Below, in pieces: positions 1 to 9,365 of a stretch of DNA of 64,000 bases (its first letter is position 1; each line of letters opens with the position of its first letter). Under the pieces are notes generated by a model, which searched no databases, was not told the origin of the DNA, and saw only the letters and a program-made list of their open reading frames with translations. Source of the DNA: Paenibacillus melissococcoides. GTDB taxonomy: Bacteria; Bacillota; Bacilli; Paenibacillales; Paenibacillaceae. The position numbers were made by a program, and so were the translations under genes. The stretch covers positions 186,001-250,000 of the forward strand of contig CALYLO010000008.1 of NCBI GenBank assembly GCA_944800085.1. Reading direction: 5' to 3'.

Positions 1-991
1 GATCATCGAAAACGCCTCTACCGATTCGAGAAACTTTGGTATGAAGCCGCCGAATTCCTTTTGTCATTTTTCTGGATATCAGCAGGACAAGCAGCGCGAA
101 CACAATCGCACAGATGGCGGAAATAACTACAGTCGTGCGGCGCATAGTTGATATATCTTCTTCGACGGCGGTTTTTGGAACGATCAGGAACGTACTCCAA
201 TCGACATTTTCCAATTTGCGATACCAAGCTACATAATCGTTGGAATCAACCGTGACCGGCAGCTCCTTGCCGCTCTGGGCGCTGGTACGGGAGAGTTGTA
301 CAATCTCGCTCGCAAGGGTCTCCCCAATCCGGTTGGATTCAGGGTGATACATGATCTTTCCATTCTGGTCAGTCAGGATCAAAGTACTCATTTTGTCGAG
401 AGACGATGTTTCTTTGACTGTCGTGATGGAGGGGATCTCGATGGTCAGCTTGATATATCCGATCTTCTTATCGAACTCCTTTAGACTGTGGATAGGCCGA
501 ATCAGGGAATAATAGTTCTTTCCCTCGATGTGATCCAATCGCCAGAACTTGTGATCCGGAAGAGATTCCAGATGGTACATCCTTCGCATTCTATTATAAG
601 GAAACAGGAACCTTCCGTCAGAGATCACATCCGAACCCAAGGAGTAAAATTCGATACTCTCCACGTCCGTCGCTTGATAAGCTTCGATATACTTAACCGC
701 TTCTTTGATCTCCTTGTGGACTTGCAGCAATCCTTTTTGCTGATTCTTCTCATTGTCCGTAAGCAGGCTCTGAATACTCTCCGACACCGTTAACCGGTCC
801 AAAATACTCTCATAGAAACGAATATTGTATTCAATGCCGCTGTTGGATTGCGTAAGGACTTGTTGATAAGAATCCGACACAAAGCGCGTAATTAACTGGC
901 TCGTTTGCTTAAAAAAATAATTTGATAAAAATAGGATCGGAAGCAGGGTAGTCCCAATGAATACCAGCATGAGTTTTTGATGAATTCGCAT
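1..991 (-). CDS. Sensor histidine kinase, N-terminal half (YesM-like), cut by window edge
   Basis: About 330 residues are visible from the ATG at 991, and the frame stays open to the left edge. AAGGAG lies just upstream of the start. The layout is a membrane helix near residues 8-24 (MLVFIGTTLLPILFLS), a long extracytoplasmic region that fits a Cache-type sensor (about 30-285), a second helix near 290-311, then basic residues entering a HAMP-like linker (SRKMTKGIRRLHTKVSRIG). This is the organisation of YesM-type sugar-sensing kinases common in Paenibacillus. The kinase domains are outside the window, so kinase identity is inferred from the N-terminal layout. A response regulator would be expected further left. 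Confidence 0.75.
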   Translation of the reverse strand, partial: MRIHQKLMLVFIGTTLLPILFLSNYFFKQTSQLITRFVSDSYQQVLTQSNSGIEYNIRFYESILDRLTVSESIQSLLTDNEKNQQKGLLQVHKEIKEAVKYIEAYQATDVESIEFYSLGSDVISDGRFLFPYNRMRRMYHLESLPDHKFWRLDHIEGKNYYSLIRPIHSLKEFDKKIGYIKLTIEIPSITTVKETSSLDKMSTLILTDQNGKIMYHPESNRIGETLASEIVQLSRTSAQSGKELPVTVDSNDYVAWYRKLENVDWSTFLIVPKTAVEEDISTMRRTTVVISAICAIVFALLVLLISRKMTKGIRRLHTKVSRIGRGVFDD

Positions 992-1200
992 TAAATGCTC
1001 CTTATCATCCTTATCCGTGCAGAAATTATGATATGCGACACGGTTGTAGCGATTCTGCACCTTAAGCGTGTGCCTTCCCTCCTTATAGCCAAAGTATAAC
1101 GCAAACAGTAAGCCAGGAATATGATTGTCATATAAAAGACAAGCATACTTTTCCCGTGCGCGGCCTAGCTTGTTCCCATGGGGAAACACAACAGAGAGAG

Positions 1201-1617
1201 ATGACAGGGGAGCAGTACTTGAGAAGGATTGTCAAAAAGATGCTGCCCCGTGTGCTCGCGGTATCGATCATGTTGACAGAAGTGACTGCGCCTGTATCGG
1301 CATCGTCGTACCGCGGTACGCAAGGACACTGGGGGCAAGCGGCGATTGACAAATGGAACGGCTATGGTGTTGTGCATGGATATGCTGGAGCATTCCGGCC
1401 GGGTGCACCGGTGACGAGAGCCGAATTTGCCGTCATGATGGATAGCCAGCTATACAGAGCTGCGGCAACAGAATTCCCTAAGCATCGGCACTCAAATCAA
1501 TATGCCGATGAGAGAATAGATAATGACGGTGGAGAACAAGATGGTCATATAAAGGAATTTTCTCCTGTTTTTTTCTCGGTTTTTTGTTTATTCCTGCAAG
1601 TTGTCGAGGTAAAATAG
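1201..1617 (+). pseudogene. Truncated S-layer homology (SLH) domain protein
   Basis: A secretion-signal-like start (RRIVKKMLPRVLAVSIMLTEVTAPVSA) is followed by one recognisable SLH repeat: GHWGQAAIDKWNGYGVVHGY, then FRPGAPVTRAEFAVMM with the hallmark TRAE. After about residue 85 the translation loses all resemblance to SLH sequence and ends after 138 residues. A working SLH protein normally has two or three repeats plus a large secreted domain, so this is read as the 5' remnant of a deleted gene. GAGAGAG before the ATG at 1201 is a modest ribosome binding site; an in-frame upstream start at 1156 is possible. SLH domains anchor proteins to pyruvylated cell-wall polymers. Confidence 0.6.
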
Positions 1618-1669
1618 ATAGGCAATTGCTAGGCTGCAGATTCGAATCGAATAGAAAAGAGGAAGAAAC

Positions 1670-2131
1670 GTGATTATCGTCAGTGCTTGTCTGGCCGGAT
1701 TGGAAGTAAGATATGATGGAACGCACCGTCTCGATCATCGCATCGCGAAGCTGCTGGAGGAAGGGAAGGCCGTTACCGCCTGCCCGGAGCTGCTGGGAGG
1801 CTTCTCGACGCCCCGGGAACCGGCCGAGATTATTGGCGGAGACGGGGACGATGTCCTGGACGGGAAGGCCCGCGTCATCGAGCGATCAGGCAGAGACGTG
1901 ACCGCCATGTATGTCGAAGGAGCTTGGGAGACGCTGAGACAGGCCCAGGCGATGAAGGCCACGCTGGTTGTGCTCAAAGAATACAGTCCTTCTTGCGGAA
2001 GCTCGATGATTTATAATGGCGAATTCGCAGGCAAGGCGAAGGCTGGCCTCGGCGTGACCGCTGCGCTCCTGAGAAGGCACGGAATCGAAGTGATATCGGA
2101 GGAGCGGTTCGCCAAGTGGAATATCGAGTAA
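1670..2131 (+). CDS. DUF523 family protein
   Basis: A 153-residue protein starting at GTG behind GAGGAAGAAAC. It has the DUF523 hallmarks: an N-terminal SACLAG cysteine motif, CPELLGGFSTPREPAEI near residues 38-53, and a C-terminal KEYSPSCGSSMIYNGEF with a conserved cysteine. The length is typical of the family. The conserved cysteines suggest metal or Fe-S binding or a thiol-dependent role, but the biochemical function of the family is not established. It stands alone, with no operon partners. Confidence 0.85.
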   Translation: MIIVSACLAGLEVRYDGTHRLDHRIAKLLEEGKAVTACPELLGGFSTPREPAEIIGGDGDDVLDGKARVIERSGRDVTAMYVEGAWETLRQAQAMKATLVVLKEYSPSCGSSMIYNGEFAGKAKAGLGVTAALLRRHGIEVISEERFAKWNIE

Positions 2132-2400
2132 GTCATTACCTTGCTGCCACAAGGAGATTCAATGGGCTGCCGTCATCCTTGTTCGACAGGCTTCCGGTAC
2201 GGGTGACAGGCGTGCAGGCTCGTAAAGCCAGGCGTCGAATTTTCTATATGAAGACATGAACAAGTAGGATTCTCGATTCGGGAATCGCTTGATGTGATAT
2301 CAGGACTGCAGCGTGCGACCTGAGTTGGATGCCAGGCAATGAAGTGGAAGGGGATCGGGAATGTTGTCGTTCAACCCCGGATCCCGAGATAAGGTGGATT

Positions 2401-3359
2401 ATGGTTCATTTTGCGCAAAGAAGATTACTGAAAATGTGGTGGGAACGGCCCATCCTGTTTATTGTTCTGTACGGATTATGTTTATCGCTTACGATATGGA
2501 TTGACGGATTCCTCTACCCGGATCAGGATATGTTCATCTGGTATCTCGTCGATATCGTGTTTGCCGGATTTGGGTTCTGGCGCAATCCGATGCTGCAGGT
2601 TCTCGCGGCGGCAGTGATTACATGGCTCCATTACGCGTTGGCGCCCTTTCCGTTCCCGCATGCCAATGTGTTTATATCCCAGGCTCTTATTCATTTATTG
2701 GCGATTTTATCGATATCTTTTGCCATTAAATATTACATCCGCGAAAAAGAGAATACGCTGAACCTGACGCTAACCTTAGCCAAGTCGCTGGATTCGAGAG
2801 ATCCGTATACGGCTTTCCATTCGGAGAATGTGGCTTATTATGCCGTATGCATCGCGAAGGAGATGAGGCTGAAGCGCAAGCAGTGCGGCCATATTTATAT
2901 CGGCGGACTTCTGCATGATATCGGAAAAATAGGCGTGCCCGAATCGATTTTGAATAAGCCGTCCAAGCTGACGAAGGAAGAGTATGAGGTGATTAAGCAG
3001 CATCCCGTCATCGGCTATGAGATGGTGAAGCATATTTCTTGTTTTCAAAAAAACGGCGTACTCGACATGATTCTGTTCCATCACGAACGCTATGACGGGA
3101 CCGGATATCCGCATGGATTGCGGGGACCGAAATTCCGTTGGCGGCCCGTATTATGGCCGTGGCCGACTCCTTCGACGCGATGACCTCAAGGCGGGTCTAC
3201 CGGCCTGAGGCCGATATCCGCTGCGCCCTGGAGGAGATTCGCAAGCATAAAGGCACCCAATTCGATCCCGATATCGCCGATATCTTCATTCAGATTGTCG
3301 AACGGGAAGGGGAGCGCATTCTGTCTCAACCTCGCAATATCCTTGCGAGAGCAAGGTGA
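2401..3359 (+). pseudogene. HD-GYP domain protein, frameshifted
   Basis: Start ATG 2401 follows AAGGTGG. Residues 10-110 hold several hydrophobic segments (a membrane sensor), followed by an HD-GYP phosphodiesterase domain: the HSENVAYYA region, LLHDIGKIGVPESIL, QHPVIGYEM and HHERYDGTGYPHGLRG. Near 3126 the frame breaks: the 5' frame continues as nonsense to 3183, while the proper continuation (IPLAARIMAVADSFDAMTS, then RVYRP) is in the next frame from about 3132 to 3359. Adding one base (GGACCG to GGAACCG) would restore GLRGTEIPLAAR. HD-GYP enzymes degrade cyclic di-GMP. The lesion is either a real one-base deletion or a sequencing error; nothing else in the gene looks degenerate. Confidence 0.8.
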
Positions 3360-3623
3360 AGGAAGGCCCAGAAGACAGAGTACAGATACCGTGATGAAAG
3401 GTCAGTGCTGTTATCGCCATCATAATGGCCCCCAGTCTCTCCGGATGCCTTCCCATATTACATCGAAATGCTACGGTCACAATAAATCAACGTGCAACAA
3501 CTTATTGACCATATTATGGAGAGTTTTATTCTGCCGGATTATGTGCTCGAGCTCGACGAGAACGATATCTGCTATGATAGGGAATAGGGAATATATGTTC
3601 TAAGGATGAAGGAGGAGAGCGGG

Positions 3624-5798
3624 ATGAGCCGACTCTATCGAGTGATCAAGCCCCATCGTTCCAATTACCCTCAGCCGATCCGGTTGTCAGCCGGACAGCG
3701 GGTGATTCTGGGGAAATTGGATGATGGCCCGCCGCTTCCGAAGGAGGCGAACAACCAGCCGCTGCTCTATGTCCGGTGGGTGGTCAATTCGGATGCAAGA
3801 ACGTCGGGCGAGTCGGGCGGCGTCGGCAGCGCCGGCTCCAGCCGGATCAAAGACGTGCGCATCGCGGGCGAGCGCATGGACGGTTCGGAGCTGGTCGTTC
3901 CCACCATCGATAAATTCCGCTATCCGATGAACGGAACCGGCGATGCGGCCGGCAATGTCGCTGTGCAGGTGAAATTCAACAAGTCGATTACGGTCAATCC
4001 GGGATACAACGCCAGCATCGTGGACAGCGACAAGCAGGCGGTCGCCAATATTTCCGTCTCGGCGAGCAACGACATGCTGACGATTCAGCATCCGGCGCTG
4101 TCTCCGGGCAAGACATACACGGTCGCGGTGCCGAAGGAATTGGTGAAGGGGACAGATAACGGGCCGCTCGTGCGGGATGTCGTCTGGAGCTTCACGGTAA
4201 AGGATTCCCCGTATACGCCGCGGCTCGTCAATATGACGTTCAACGGCGATCCGAAGACGAGCATTGCGCTCGCCTGGTATACGGATCAGATGACGGGGAC
4301 GGTGCTGCAGGTCGTGGAAGCGTCCAAAATGCAGGGAAGCGAATTCCCTGTCCAAGAGGCGCTGGTCTTCAACGGCAGCGCGGAAGCGATCAAGACGTTC
4401 ATGAGCGCCAAGGATCGCGAGAAGAAAAAGTATACGACCTTCATCAGCCACCGGGCTTCCGCCGCCAACTTGAAGCCGGGCACCGCTTATAAGTACCGGG
4501 TCGGCAACGGGGATGACGCAGGCTGGAGCCGGATTGGGAGCTTCACGACCGATGCCGCGGGCAATCAGCCGTACCACTTTATCGTCGGGTCGGATTCCCA
4601 GGCTTCGAAGCTGTCCGCCTTCGAGAAGTGGCAGGACACGTTCCGCAAAGCGATTGACCAGATCGGCGATCCGAAGTTCCTGATCAACGTCGGCGACCTG
4701 GTCGACAACGGCGATTTGGAGGAGCAGTGGCAGTGGATGCTGGGCGTCGCTCAGGAAGAATTGGCCCAGGTTCCCTTCGTTCCGGTTCTCGGAGGGCATG
4801 AAGTGCAGGATTATGACGGCGACGAGACGACGCCGAACCGGAACTTCTACAATCATTTCAACCTGCCGCTGAGCGCCGGCGTGCCAGGGGCGCATGAAGG
4901 CTCGATCTACTCGTTCGAATATGGCGACGCGCTCTTCACCGTCATCAATTCGCAGTTCGAAGGCGAGCTGAAGTCCAACGGCAAGGATGTCGATTGGGCG
5001 GATGACGAGTTCTGGGCCCAACTGGATTGGATGCGCCTTCAGGTGGCCAAGACGGATAAGAAGTGGAAGTTCGTGTCGCTTCACAAAGGCCCTTATTCGG
5101 CAGGCGACAACGCGGGCCAGTGGGAGGACGGCCGGATTCAATTTTATAAAAAATATCTCGTTCCGGTGTTCGATGAGATGGGCATCGACGTCGTGTTCGA
5201 GGCGCGCGACCATATGTATATGCGTTCGTACCAGATGCTGAACGACGTTCCGGTGAAGAACGTGCAGAAGGATGGGCAGGGCCGCGTGCTGAACCCGCCG
5301 GGCAGCATCTATCTGATGCCGAATTCCCTCGGCGAGAAATTTTACACGAAATATCCGGGCTATGATGATTTTTTTGCGGTCATTAACGATCAGCCGTTCA
5401 AAAAAATGTTCGTCGATGTCTCGATTGCGGATGATGTGCTCAAGCTGACGGCCTATACGGCGGACAAGGCGAAGCCGGCGGTCTATGACGAGTATGCGAT
5501 TAAGCGCACGGACGGCAAGCCGGACAAGGTCGAGCAGGCGAAGCTAACCTTCAGCGGCAAGCGGGCCGGCCTCTCGTGGAAGATGCCTTCTTCCAGCTCC
5601 GAGCCGGTCAGAGGCTTCCGCATCTATGAGAAGAACGGCCAGGCCGGCACCAACTGGAGCGCCTATATTCCGGCGGCCGCAGGACAGACCCGGTATACGT
5701 ATTCCGTGAACAATCTCGACTCGAGCCGTTCCTATGAGTTCGTTATTAAAGCGGTCGGCACACGGAACAACTCGGACCCGGTATCCGTGAAGCGGTAA
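3624..5798 (+). CDS. Purple-acid-phosphatase-like protein with foreign N-terminus and altered active site
   Basis: Start ATG 3624 was chosen because AAGGAGGAG precedes it; the protein has about 724 residues. Residues 1-36 (YRVIKPHRSNYPQPIRLSAG) resemble a small cytoplasmic SH3-like protein family, not a secretion signal. They are followed by an Ig-like domain (about 95-195), a purple-acid-phosphatase N domain (about 200-310), a calcineurin-like phosphoesterase domain (about 315-570) and a C-terminal fibronectin-III-like domain. Metal-site motifs: SDSQ near 321, GDLVDNGD near 356, GGHE near 390 where GNHE is usual, LHKGPY near 486, and EARDH near 525 where GHDH is usual. Two metal ligands are therefore replaced and the export signal seems lost. 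It may be a chimera made by deletion; activity is doubtful. Confidence 0.7.
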   Translation: MSRLYRVIKPHRSNYPQPIRLSAGQRVILGKLDDGPPLPKEANNQPLLYVRWVVNSDARTSGESGGVGSAGSSRIKDVRIAGERMDGSELVVPTIDKFRYPMNGTGDAAGNVAVQVKFNKSITVNPGYNASIVDSDKQAVANISVSASNDMLTIQHPALSPGKTYTVAVPKELVKGTDNGPLVRDVVWSFTVKDSPYTPRLVNMTFNGDPKTSIALAWYTDQMTGTVLQVVEASKMQGSEFPVQEALVFNGSAEAIKTFMSAKDREKKKYTTFISHRASAANLKPGTAYKYRVGNGDDAGWSRIGSFTTDAAGNQPYHFIVGSDSQASKLSAFEKWQDTFRKAIDQIGDPKFLINVGDLVDNGDLEEQWQWMLGVAQEELAQVPFVPVLGGHEVQDYDGDETTPNRNFYNHFNLPLSAGVPGAHEGSIYSFEYGDALFTVINSQFEGELKSNGKDVDWADDEFWAQLDWMRLQVAKTDKKWKFVSLHKGPYSAGDNAGQWEDGRIQFYKKYLVPVFDEMGIDVVFEARDHMYMRSYQMLNDVPVKNVQKDGQGRVLNPPGSIYLMPNSLGEKFYTKYPGYDDFFAVINDQPFKKMFVDVSIADDVLKLTAYTADKAKPAVYDEYAIKRTDGKPDKVEQAKLTFSGKRAGLSWKMPSSSSEPVRGFRIYEKNGQAGTNWSAYIPAAAGQTRYTYSVNNLDSSRSYEFVIKAVGTRNNSDPVSVKR

Positions 5799-5889
5799 CG
5801 AGAGACAGCAGCATCGTACGGTGCAGCTCCATGCAGCCCCTTGCTTGGCCGGAACGGCGAGCGAGGGGCTTCGCCAGCATGAGCGAGAG

Positions 5890-6738
5890 TCAGCGCCGTC
5901 TGAACTGCTCAAGCTTGCGATGGATAAGTGCAAGGTATGGTCCAGGCCGTTCTCTTGCCGTATCGTCTGGGCACTCGTGTGCGCGTTCCGGGACAGGCTC
6001 TCGTTCCAGGCAAGCTCCTTCACTCGGTCAGTGAGCGAGTCGACCGTCATTTCCTTCTCGCGGAGAGGGGCAGTCGCTGCGCCCAATTGCTGCCTTCGTC
6101 TCGCCCAGAACGGCTGATCGCCGACGAACGGGCAGACGAGCATCGGCTTGCAGCTCGGGGGTGAACAGCCTCCGAGCCGGCAAGCCGAGCGTCTCTCGTC
6201 TCCACCGGTTCAACAAGTTCAGGAAAGGAGCAGAGAGCAGACGATTCATGGAATAGCTCATCCGGTTCAACCAGCCCATGCCCGAATCGAACGGGAGGGC
6301 CGGATTCGCGAAGCGCGAGGTCGGCATAAGCAAAGGAACGGGATGAGCCGCGAATACCGGAATGTCCAACTTTTCAGCGATATCGGCGCCGGCCAATGCC
6401 TTCGGATGGAAGATAAGCGCTTCGGCTTCCTGAGTGTGAGAGGCCGCCCACAGATCGGTAAGCATCTGCTCCATCATCGGATAAATAAACTTCTTTATAT
6501 TCCGCATGATCGCGAGCGGGTTCCCGCCTAGCATTTGCCTGCCTTCCTCGGACTCGGCCAGATCCAAAAAGCGGGCCCGTATCGGGCTGCAGGAGAGCCC
6601 ATACCGCTCGACGAACGGCTTGAAGTTCTCCGCTGTTACTACATTGACAATATGTCCCGCTTCCTGAAGCTTCATCCCGATCGCGACGAAGGGCTGCACA
6701 TCTCCGCGTGTCCCTAATGTGAGAAGATTAATCTTCAT
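5890..6738 (-). pseudogene. UDP-glycosyltransferase (MGT/UGT family) with internal deletion
   Basis: The N-terminal half is good from ATG 6738: MKINLLTLGTRGDVQPFVAIG (nucleotide-sugar transferase opening) through RRETLGLPAR near residue 200. The sequence then jumps, out of frame, to the family's C-terminal end, read from about 6143 in another frame (LVCPFVGDQPFWARR, then VDSLTDRVKEL). Roughly 130-150 central residues, including most of the donor-binding domain, are missing. The family uses UDP-sugars to glycosylate lipids, macrolides or sterol-like acceptors. Its start overlaps the end of a TetR remnant, suggesting a former regulator-transferase operon. Confidence 0.75.
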
Positions 6739-7017
6739 AACCGTCTTGTCCTTTTCTGTAGACTCCGTACTTTAACATATCAAGAAAAGGCGTCAGATCC
6801 GCGCCCCCTTCTATCGTGGCGCCGTCGCTCGAAGGGGGGCCGTGCTGTGCTATCTGATGCGCAACGAGCGCTTCCAAGGAGATCAGGATAAATTGGAGGG
6901 CTTGATCGGGATCGACCCCTTGGCGGAAATGTGCGCGTTTCACTCGCTTCTCCAGCAGCGGAACGTATTGATTCTCCATCTGCTGCTGCATATGGTTCAG
7001 TTCTTCCCGCAATGCAT
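6728..7017 (-). pseudogene. TetR-family regulator, C-terminal remnant
   Basis: About 95 residues resembling a TetR ligand-binding C-terminus are readable (ALREELNHMQQQMENQYVPL, then DPDQALQFILISLEALVAHQ) up to the stop at 6728. The helix-turn-helix part is missing: upstream of about 7017 the frame runs antisense to the next gene and makes no sense. The stop overlaps the glycosyltransferase start by about 11 bases, typical of a regulator-target operon. Both partners are broken, so the whole unit is dead. Confidence 0.6.
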
Positions 7018-7115
7018 TTGGGGGCCTAACCGTCCTTTTTTCGGATCTTCTCGCCCTTGTGCTATAATCGGGACAACATGGAACGACTGCAGGAATAGGG
7101 AAGGGGCATGACGGT

Positions 7116-7499
7116 ATGGAACCAAGAGAAGGCATGACATCGCCGGAAGGGCTGGAGATGCTGGAGCGGGTGCGCCGCATCTGCCGCACGCTGCCGGAAG
7201 TGGAAGAGATCATTGACGGATTCGGCCACAACACCTTCAAGGTGAAGGGCAAATCATTCGTCATTATGGGGGAAAACGGCAAAGCCCCCGGCCTGTCCTT
7301 CAAGTCGGACCGGGAGACGCAGGACATTTTGCTCCAGCAGGGCGGCTTTGTCAAGACGCCTTATATCGGCCATCATGGCTGGGTATCGGTCAAGACGGAT
7401 GAGCCTTTGGATTGGGCTGAGCTCGGCGAGCTGATCGAGGAGGCTTATTTGCGTGCGGCCCCGAAGCGCCTCGTGAAGCAGGTGAAGCCGGAAGCTTGA
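7116..7499 (+). CDS. MmcQ/YjbR family protein
   Basis: 127 residues with the MmcQ/YjbR fold signature: an N-terminal helical stretch, then FGHNTFKVKGKSFVIMGEN, LSFKSDRETQDILLQQ, TPYIGHHGWVSVKTD, and a C-terminal helix with PKRLV. Proteins of this CyaY-like superfamily are small, cytoplasmic and described as DNA-binding or of unknown role. GGGAAGGGG lies about 9 bases before the ATG. Monocistronic, with a DMT transporter just downstream. Confidence 0.85.
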   Translation: MEPREGMTSPEGLEMLERVRRICRTLPEVEEIIDGFGHNTFKVKGKSFVIMGENGKAPGLSFKSDRETQDILLQQGGFVKTPYIGHHGWVSVKTDEPLDWAELGELIEEAYLRAAPKRLVKQVKPEA

Positions 7500-7559
7500 C
7501 GATCACGGAAAACCGCGGCGATAACACCTCGAGAATTGCCGTCTCGCCGGAGAACGGGT

Positions 7560-8486
7560 ATGATGGGGAATACATCACTCATACTGGCGGAGTTGAGATT
7601 ACTTATGAATTCATTCCCCAAATTGAAGTTGACGCTGTCGATGGCTATCTTCGGATCCGTCGGCTTTTTCTCGCAGCAGACGGGCTTGCCCGCGCTTGAA
7701 TTGGTGTTTGTCCGCTGCATCTGCGCGGCCTTGTTCCTCAGCCTGTGCTGGGTGCTGACCGGCCAGGCCAAGCGGGAACGATACATTGGACGAGAAGTGA
7801 TTCAGGTTCTGGCGTGCGGCGTGTTCCTCGTCCTGAACTGGGTCTTTCTGTTCCGATCCTTCGAGACGATGTCGGTCACCATCTCGATTTCGATCTACCA
7901 TCTCGCGCCAGTCTTCGTCCTCATCCTGGGGAGCTTCCTGTTCCGTGAGAAAATGACGCTGCTGGCGGCGCTCTCTATCCTCGTCTGCTTCGCCGGCACG
8001 CTGTTCGTCATCGGCCTCGATCAGGGCTTGTCGTGGCGGGAGGTATGGTCTACGGGCGCCGGCTGGGCGCTGCTGGCCGCGCTGTTCTATGCCGGGACGA
8101 CGCTGCTGGGCAAAGGCATCGACGTTATGAGCGCCTACCTGATGACGGTGCTGCAGACATTGTTGGGCGTCTTTCTGCTGCTGCCCTTTGTGGACTTCGG
8201 CGCGTTCCACAGCCTGACGCCATATAATTGGGCATATATTGCGGCGACCGGGCTGATCCATACCGGTTTTGTCTATTATTTGTTTTTTGACAGCCTCCGC
8301 AATTTGTCGGCCCGGATTATATCCGCGCTCATCTTTGTCGATCCGGCGGTCGCCATTTTGCTTGACACGGTCTTTACCGGATTTCGTCCGACTCTGCTGC
8401 AGGTTGCCGGCATCGTGCTTATTTTTGCCGGGATGGCCGGATCGCTGTGGAAGCCGCAATCCAAGCAAGACTACCTTTCGAGCTGA
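7560..8486 (+). CDS. EamA/DMT-family transporter
   Basis: About 308 residues with ten hydrophobic segments in two EamA halves. The first half opens LTLSMAIFGSVGFFSQQTGL with ELVFVRCICAALFLSL. The second includes WALLAALFYAGTTLLGKG and a family ending (ISALIFVDPAVAILLDTVF). Members export metabolites such as amino acids or drugs; the substrate cannot be predicted. Start 7560 was chosen for GGAG seven bases upstream; ATG 7605 is an alternative that also gives a complete first helix. Confidence 0.85.
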   Translation: MMGNTSLILAELRLLMNSFPKLKLTLSMAIFGSVGFFSQQTGLPALELVFVRCICAALFLSLCWVLTGQAKRERYIGREVIQVLACGVFLVLNWVFLFRSFETMSVTISISIYHLAPVFVLILGSFLFREKMTLLAALSILVCFAGTLFVIGLDQGLSWREVWSTGAGWALLAALFYAGTTLLGKGIDVMSAYLMTVLQTLLGVFLLLPFVDFGAFHSLTPYNWAYIAATGLIHTGFVYYLFFDSLRNLSARIISALIFVDPAVAILLDTVFTGFRPTLLQVAGIVLIFAGMAGSLWKPQSKQDYLSS

Positions 8487-8651
8487 CAATCGTAAGCTGC
8501 GCCAGGATACGGCAGATGTTCTTGCACCCGCAGGTCCAGACAAGTTTTTATGAAGCTTCGCATACAGCCGTGGAAGGAAATAGCCGCGAGGCAGGGAAGT
8601 ATGTTCTTTATAACGGAAAACACCGGAGTGGAATGGGAAGGAGGCGCAAAT

Positions 8652-9338
8652 GTGGCGATCAAAGCGATTGCGTTGGATTTTGACGGACTCATTGTAGATA
8701 CGGAGACGGCCAGCTACGATTCCTTCTGCGAGCTCGTTCGGAGCTTGGATCTGGACATGCCGTTGGAGGTATGGAAGGAGTGGGTCGGCGGCATCAAGAC
8801 CTGGCAGTTGGCCTGCGATTACTTGGATGAGCAGCTCGGCAAGCCTGTCGATCGGGAGGGGCTGCACCGCCGTCACCGGGAAATGTACACCGCCTTAATC
8901 GCGGAAATGGATGTGATGCCGGGCGTGAAGCAGCTCCTGGAGGATGCCCGCCGCATCGGCCTGCGCGTGGCCCTCGCCTCCAGCGCTTCGGCGGCCTGGG
9001 CCGTAGAGCATATCAAGCGCTGCGGGCTCCTTGATTATTTTGATGTGCTGCAGACGCGGGACGATGCCGCCAAGGTGAAGCCGGATCCGGAGATATACCG
9101 CAAGGCGGTGGAGAAGCTCGGCGTGAAGCCGGAGGAGACGATCGCGTTCGAGGATTCTCTTGTCGGGACGATGGCGGCAAAGGCAGCTGGTCTGTCTTGC
9201 GTCGCCGTGCCGAATCGGGTGACCCGCCTTTTCTCGTTCGAGCATGTCGATCTGCAATTGGCCTCATTGGCCGATATGAGTCTGGAGGAGATCATCCGCA
9301 CGTTGGAGTATTCGGCAACATCATCCGCTCTTTCATGA
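8652..9338 (+). CDS. HAD-superfamily hydrolase (beta-phosphoglucomutase-like)
   Basis: GTG at 8652 behind AAGGAGGCGC gives a 228-residue protein beginning MAIKAIALDFDGLIVDTE. It has motif I DFDGLIVDTE, an alpha-helical cap (about 20-85), motif II LASSAS, the motif III lysine in KVKPDPEIY, and motif IV FEDSLVGTMAAKAAG. This matches the beta-PGM/YhcW-like subfamily of sugar-phosphate phosphatases or mutases. Cytoplasmic. The substrate is not predictable from sequence. Confidence 0.85.
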   Translation: MAIKAIALDFDGLIVDTETASYDSFCELVRSLDLDMPLEVWKEWVGGIKTWQLACDYLDEQLGKPVDREGLHRRHREMYTALIAEMDVMPGVKQLLEDARRIGLRVALASSASAAWAVEHIKRCGLLDYFDVLQTRDDAAKVKPDPEIYRKAVEKLGVKPEETIAFEDSLVGTMAAKAAGLSCVAVPNRVTRLFSFEHVDLQLASLADMSLEEIIRTLEYSATSSALS

Positions 9339-9365
9339 TCATCAGAAAGGCAGGCGAATGGATAG

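Noticed and set aside
3492..3584. Small frame QQLIDHIMESFILPDYVLEL...
   Set aside because: Looks protein-like, but has no ribosome site and no recognised family; possibly a gene remnant, too short to call.
3687..5213. Long open frame (508 codons) on the minus strand
   Set aside because: Antisense shadow of the phosphatase-like gene in G/C-rich DNA; arginine-rich, without a ribosome site or family resemblance.
7611..8876. 421-codon minus-strand frame
   Set aside because: Lies antisense across the EamA gene and the start of the HAD gene; composition is that of an antisense shadow.
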